64,000 nt of DNA from NCBI RefSeq assembly GCF_003958625.1, contig NZ_RSEL01000028.1, positions 291,501 through 355,500 on the forward strand. Direction: 5' to 3'. Both the position numbers and the translations under genes were made by a program. Below, piece by piece: positions 60,672 through 64,000 of this stretch. The notes under the pieces were generated by a model that saw only the letters and a list, made by a program, of their open reading frames with translations, searched no databases and was not told where the DNA came from. The stretch is from Tsuneonella rigui (lineage in GTDB: Bacteria; Pseudomonadota; Alphaproteobacteria; Sphingomonadales; Sphingomonadaceae). The number at the start of each line of letters is the position of its first letter. Position 1 is the first letter of the stretch.

Positions 60672-60725
60672 CCTGCGATCGCAAGCAGCTTCTCGTCGGG
60701 CTCGCGGACAACTAAGGGCAACGCG

Positions 60726-60989
60726 ATGCAGCTTGACGATCTCCTCGTGCGCTATTTTGGGGTCACGGATCTAGCCCGTTCCACGCCGGCTGGCGTCGAG
60801 GCTGGCGTTGAGAAGGCTCTGGTCGACTTCGGGCTCGAGCAGGACGGCGGGAAGCGCTTTGCCTTGTGGGCGATGCTTCACCTGCTCGGCCGGGCACCTG
60901 ATCTCGATGTCGCCTTCAAGGACGAATCCGATCGGGAGGCGGCACGCAATTTCATGGATCTGCTCCCGGCTAGCGACCGCGCGCCCTGA
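60726..60989 (+). CDS. conserved hypothetical small protein
   Basis: A protein of 87 residues, acidic and helical, with no membrane segment. It follows the SRAP gene by 54 bases on the same strand. It resembles small cytoplasmic proteins seen in sphingomonad genomes; function unknown. Confidence 0.65.
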   Translation: MQLDDLLVRYFGVTDLARSTPAGVEAGVEKALVDFGLEQDGGKRFALWAMLHLLGRAPDLDVAFKDESDREAARNFMDLLPASDRAP

Positions 60990-61004
60990 CGGTCTTCCAT
61001 GCAG

Positions 61005-61097
61005 CTAGCGCCGCCGGCGGATCGCCCACACAAGGGTCGAGAGCGCGGTGCACAGCGTTGCGAATGCAAAAACGAGCTGGGGATCAATGAGCAGCAT
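61005..61097 (-). CDS. 30-residue single-pass membrane miniprotein
   Basis: A short frame (ATG 61097, stop TAG 61005) encoding a hydrophobic segment (LVFAFATLCTALSTLVWAI) followed by four Arg, a classic single-pass topology with a basic cytoplasmic end. GGAAGGCC lies 6 bases before the ATG. The length and codons suit a real small gene. Confidence 0.55.
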   Translation of the reverse strand: MLLIDPQLVFAFATLCTALSTLVWAIRRRR

Positions 61098-61161
61098 GGT
61101 TGGCCTTCCGAATCGTTGAAGGCGGCTATATGTTCACATAATGTTCCGTGTAGGAAAGCGA

Positions 61162-61350
61162 TTAGTTGATCGCGCCCTTCGCCATCAGCTGATCGTATCG
61201 GTTCGCAACTGCCCGCCACATAGCGATGCCCTGCTCATCGCCCTCCATCGCCAGCCGCGTGATCTGCTCGGCGATATGGTGCGAGCCTGCGGCGCCGTGC
61301 GTCTTCTCGACCCACAGGGCCACACCCCACAGTTCCTGATCACGGGTCAT
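61162..61350 (-). CDS. DUF6961-like small protein
   Basis: A protein of 62 residues (MTRDQELWGVALWVEKTHG..., with QITRLAMEGDEQGIAMWRAVANRYDQL) that resembles the DUF6961 family of sphingomonads. Its ATG overlaps the stop of the 33-residue membrane protein upstream (ATGA). Function unknown. Confidence 0.72.
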   Translation of the reverse strand: MTRDQELWGVALWVEKTHGAAGSHHIAEQITRLAMEGDEQGIAMWRAVANRYDQLMAKGAIN

Positions 61351-61448
61351 CCGACGAAACTCGCGGCGAGCGAGATCAGGCTGGTCAGCATGATCACTCC
61401 CAGCACCCAGGCTTCGAGGTACAGTCTCAGTTTCCTGAGCCGCCTCAT
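61347..61448 (-). CDS. 33-residue membrane miniprotein
   Basis: A short frame with a basic N-terminus (MRRLRKLRLYLEAW) and a hydrophobic segment (VLGVIMLTSLISLAASFVG). It overlaps the thermonuclease stop by one base (TAATG) and the DUF6961-like start (ATGA), so it fits exactly into a coupled operon. Confidence 0.6.
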   Translation of the reverse strand: MRRLRKLRLYLEAWVLGVIMLTSLISLAASFVG

Positions 61449-62188
61449 TACTTGACGATCGCGCGCCGGTAGCCCGCAGCTTGCGCCTCGGCTTCAGTGC
61501 AGAAGATCTCCTCCGCGCGCGTCGCCTCATAGTACGGCATGCCGGGCAGGTGGTAGATCCACTGCCCGCGGCGGTTGCGGTTTCCCTTGATGGCGCAGCG
61601 CCCCATCGGCCCGGGTACGGAGGCGCGCGGCGATACGATACGCTGAGGCGCCGGCCTTGCTGCTGCTTCGGCTCGCGCTTCGCTTGCGTGGCGATAGTCC
61701 TGCGGAAGCTGGAAGGATGATGACCAGATGCCCAGGCGCGCAGTCTTCGCGCGAACCTCATCAGCAACGTAGTCCTGACTGTACTCCCGCAAGGCTATCG
61801 CCCACCCATTCGCTACCATCGCGCGGTTGAGCTCGATGCCGTTAGCCTCGCACACGCCTAGCATACGGCCGTAGTTGTCGCTTCCCCGGGTGCGGCAGCG
61901 AACCGACCCGCCTTCGACAAGTGCGCGCAACTGGCGCGCAGACTCTTCGCCGCAGGCCCAGCTGGCACCATCGCGCTCACAGGTCTGCCTGTACTCGGGC
62001 GCATCAATGCCGTGCAGGCGCACCCTCAGCCCGGCGACCGACAGCGTATCGCCGTCCGCCACCTCGGCCGGGCCGGCCAGCTGCGCGAAAGCCGGTGCGC
62101 CCGGGAGCACTGCCAAGGCCGCTGCCAGAACGAGCCGAACGGTCAGCCCGCCAAGGCGTTTGCGGAAGCCACCCCTCTCACCTTCCAC
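61448..62188 (-). CDS. thermonuclease family protein (SNase domain)
   Basis: Secreted or periplasmic nuclease of 246 residues. A signal peptide ends near Ala-Phe-Ala-Gln (residue 36). The SNase domain contains DGDTLSVAG, VRLHGIDAPEYRQTC and DNYGRMLG with active-site Arg/Asp/Glu positions, and a C-terminal extension with paired Cys follows. The GTG start lies directly at the MucR stop (TGA-GTG), implying coupling. It is followed by two overlapping small genes. Confidence 0.85.
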   Translation of the reverse strand: MEGERGGFRKRLGGLTVRLVLAAALAVLPGAPAFAQLAGPAEVADGDTLSVAGLRVRLHGIDAPEYRQTCERDGASWACGEESARQLRALVEGGSVRCRTRGSDNYGRMLGVCEANGIELNRAMVANGWAIALREYSQDYVADEVRAKTARLGIWSSSFQLPQDYRHASEARAEAAARPAPQRIVSPRASVPGPMGRCAIKGNRNRRGQWIYHLPGMPYYEATRAEEIFCTEAEAQAAGYRRAIVK

Positions 62189-62626
62189 TCACGCTTTCTT
62201 GCGGCGGTCGCGCTTCTGACCGGGCTTGCGGCCCAGACCGATCTTCACCGCCAGATCGCGGCGTGTCTCGGCATAGTCGGCAGCAACCATCGGGTAGTCC
62301 CCGGCCAAGCCCCAGCGCTGGCGATACTCGTCGGGCGTCATGCCGTGCTCGGTCATCAGGTGGCGCTTGAGCATCTTCATCTTCTTGCCGTCTTCGAGGC
62401 AGACGAGGTGGTCGCGCTTGACCGATGAGCGCACCGAGACGGCCGGCTCGGGCCTGACTTCCTCAGCCTGCGATGGAGTACCCAGCTGGGCAAGGGCGCC
62501 ATAGACGGTGCTGATCAGCGAGGGCACGCTCTCCACTGCCACGTTATTGTTGCTCACATGCGCGGCAACGATGTCTGAGGTTAGCGCGAGGAGGTCTTCG
62601 GTACTCATGATTTGATTGTCGGCCAT
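62189..62626 (-). CDS. MucR/Ros-family zinc-finger regulator
   Basis: A regulator of 145 residues. The zinc-finger region LVCLEDGKKMKMLKRHLMTEHGMTPDEYR (shortened) is typical of MucR/Ros, followed by a basic tail (RKPGQKRDRRKKA). MucR proteins act as H-NS-like repressors of AT-rich horizontally acquired DNA in alphaproteobacteria. It lies directly upstream of the thermonuclease gene. Confidence 0.93.
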   Translation of the reverse strand: MADNQIMSTEDLLALTSDIVAAHVSNNNVAVESVPSLISTVYGALAQLGTPSQAEEVRPEPAVSVRSSVKRDHLVCLEDGKKMKMLKRHLMTEHGMTPDEYRQRWGLAGDYPMVAADYAETRRDLAVKIGLGRKPGQKRDRRKKA

Positions 62627-62708
62627 GGGTCTCTCTTGCGATCGAGTGGAGAGTGTCTTTGACAACAGCAGGTTGAACTTGTCATCAAACTTCGCTGGCC
62701 CGCCAAGC

Positions 62709-63248
62709 CTACTTTGCTGGCCTAGGCGGGATCTTGATCCCAGCAAGTTTCCATCCAAGGCCATCTCGCTCGAATTGAAGTGAAGGTGCGGCTTGTCCCG
62801 CGGCGACAACCGGCTTCGCTGTGAAGCGGTCCCACCCTTTGCGCTCAACAGTCCATTCAACCGGCTTCTTGTCAGCAGAGCCACTGCTCGCGGAGGTCGT
62901 TCTGGGCTTCTGCATTTTCCCCTCCGCAATCATCGCGGCCATTCCTTCAGGAGTAACCAGGCCATCTACAATTCCGTCGATCATACCCATGGCCATCATA
63001 GCTCCGAGCTTGCCGAACGGGTTGTCGTCATCTTTGACCAACTCAGCGGCCATGGCCGCTCGCATCTGTGATTTTACGGAGCCGCGCACCTTGGGGAAAT
63101 CGATGTTGTCTTCCAGCGCCTCGGCATCTCCCTCCATCGCCGCGGACTTCAGCTGGCTCATCGCATAGAGTGGTGATCCCCAGTACCAGCCGCCAACTGC
63201 GAGAAGAGCGACGACAGCCACCGCAACGAGCGCAAATTTCCTCCGCAT
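62709..63248 (-). CDS. DUF2939 membrane-anchored protein
   Basis: A protein of 179 residues with one N-terminal membrane segment (ALVAVAVVALLAVGGWYWG) and a periplasmic DUF2939-type domain (SPLYAMSQLKSAAMEGDAEALEDNIDFPKVR...). GGGGAT lies before the ATG at 63248. Function unknown. Confidence 0.85.
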   Translation of the reverse strand: MRRKFALVAVAVVALLAVGGWYWGSPLYAMSQLKSAAMEGDAEALEDNIDFPKVRGSVKSQMRAAMAAELVKDDDNPFGKLGAMMAMGMIDGIVDGLVTPEGMAAMIAEGKMQKPRTTSASSGSADKKPVEWTVERKGWDRFTAKPVVAAGQAAPSLQFERDGLGWKLAGIKIPPRPAK

Positions 63249-63416
63249 GCCAATCCCCCTGAAATAGAACCCGGTCGAAGAGAGCACATAAAGCGCCACG
63301 GTCAAATACTTTGAGCCGGTAATCCAGCAATCACTATCGTGAGTGGTCTGGAAAATTCCCGAATAATTTGCCATGCTTGGGGCGGATATATGCCAGTGGG
63401 GCATTTCAGGGGGCTT

Positions 63417-64000
63417 ATGAAGAAGTTGATCAGCATCGCAGCGCTTGCGCTGATGACCACGCCGGCGTCTGCCGAAGATTTCAACAATCTCGCGGTCATG
63501 AATCTCGCCAGGACGGGTTTGGGTGACGATGTCATCCTAGCGAAGATCGCGAGCCTTCCCTGTTCCTATGATGTGTCGACTGATCAGCTGATCGCGCTGA
63601 AGTCAGCAGGGGTCTCGAACGCAGTCATCGCTGCAATGGTCGATCGCTGCGTCGGCTCGGCCGCCGCCCAGGGCGCTGTGAGCAATGAGTCCAATCCCTT
63701 GGCGATGCGTCAGGCTGGCCTCTACATCGACATGGGTCAGGCCGGGGCGCACAGCCTCAAGCGGATCAGACCCACCACCGCTAGCGGTGGACGCCTTACC
63801 GGAAACGGCAGTCTCCTTTTCCCTTATAAGCTGCAGATGGGCATACCGCGTGACACCGCGCAGACGCACGCGGCCGGCAAAACTCCGACCTTCTACTTCT
63901 ACTTTGAAACCGACGACCGGAACGTAGGCGATTTCGGGACCTCGGCGACGGCCGCTGCCCAGTCTCCGACCGAGTTCAGTCTCGTCCGCTTCAAGAACAA
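63417..64000 (+). CDS. secreted hypothetical protein, truncated by window end
   Basis: An open frame of more than 194 codons that runs off the window. It starts at an ATG with a GGGGG stretch upstream. A signal peptide (MKKLISIAALALMTTPASA) is followed by a SHOCT-like or helix-rich segment (LARTGLGDDVILAKIASLPCSYDVSTDQLIALKSAGVSNAVIAAMV, shortened) and a beta-rich part. No family assigned with certainty. Confidence 0.75.
   Translation, partial: MKKLISIAALALMTTPASAEDFNNLAVMNLARTGLGDDVILAKIASLPCSYDVSTDQLIALKSAGVSNAVIAAMVDRCVGSAAAQGAVSNESNPLAMRQAGLYIDMGQAGAHSLKRIRPTTASGGRLTGNGSLLFPYKLQMGIPRDTAQTHAAGKTPTFYFYFETDDRNVGDFGTSATAAAQSPTEFSLVRFKN

Overview
The window is GC-rich DNA that looks like the chromosome of a sphingomonad-type alphaproteobacterium (Sphingomonas/Sphingopyxis/Novosphingobium relatives). 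The reasons are four TonB-dependent receptors (TBDRs) of the sphingomonad type sitting in catabolic clusters, a MucR/Ros regulator, a DUF6961-like protein and GTG/TTG-rich start usage. No rRNA, tRNA or CRISPR array was seen. The organism call is inference from gene content.

Layout. (1) 1-11.5 kb: a truncated M16 peptidase, then a co-directional catabolic cluster: type B carboxylesterase, SDR dehydrogenase, TBDR, FAD-linked 2-hydroxyacid dehydrogenase and MFS transporter, with an AraC and a GntR/FCD regulator. A convergent PEP-carboxylase-like gene ends it at 14.3 kb. (2) 14.4-22.4 kb: an accessory block. It holds a conserved hypothetical, a ParB-methyltransferase fusion, a DUF5681 protein and a large terminase with no other virion genes. 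On the minus strand is a three-gene ubiquitin-like conjugation operon (Ubl, DUF6791-ThiF E1-like, DUF6527). Divergent from it is a HigB toxin with a HigA-ImmA/IrrE fusion, and a pair of inverted repeats lies between the two. (3) 22.8-23.6 kb: a chimeric junction with a truncated, frameshifted 3-hydroxyisobutyrate dehydrogenase carrying an octanucleotide tandem repeat. (4) 23.6-58 kb: a large peptide/ester/C1 catabolic region: gamma-glutamyltransferase, amidohydrolase, three transporters, two paralogous esterases, DUF885 peptidase, three TBDRs, sarcosine oxidase SoxBDAG with PurU and FolD, S9 peptidase, branched-chain aminotransferase, AtuA/DUF4387, and TetR, Lrp and Crp regulators. (5) 58-64 kb: a tyrosine recombinase, SRAP/YedK, thermonuclease, MucR, small membrane proteins and a truncated secreted protein.

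How the genes work together. In region 4, a nearly identical long operator occurs beside a TetR gene, before soxB and before one of the esterases. This ties uptake, ester/peptide cleavage and N-demethylation into one regulon. My inference is use of an N-methylated (depsi)peptide-like substrate: TBDR uptake, esterase/peptidase cleavage, oxidative N-demethylation with the C1 unit going through folate to formate, and transamination of branched-chain residues.

The most interesting candidate system is the Ubl/E1/DUF6527 operon (18861-20730). Its ThiF domain has no cysteine and its Ubl does not end in Gly-Gly, so ordinary thioester chemistry is unlikely. It shares a regulated divergent promoter with a HigB/HigA-ImmA module and lies next to phage-derived genes.
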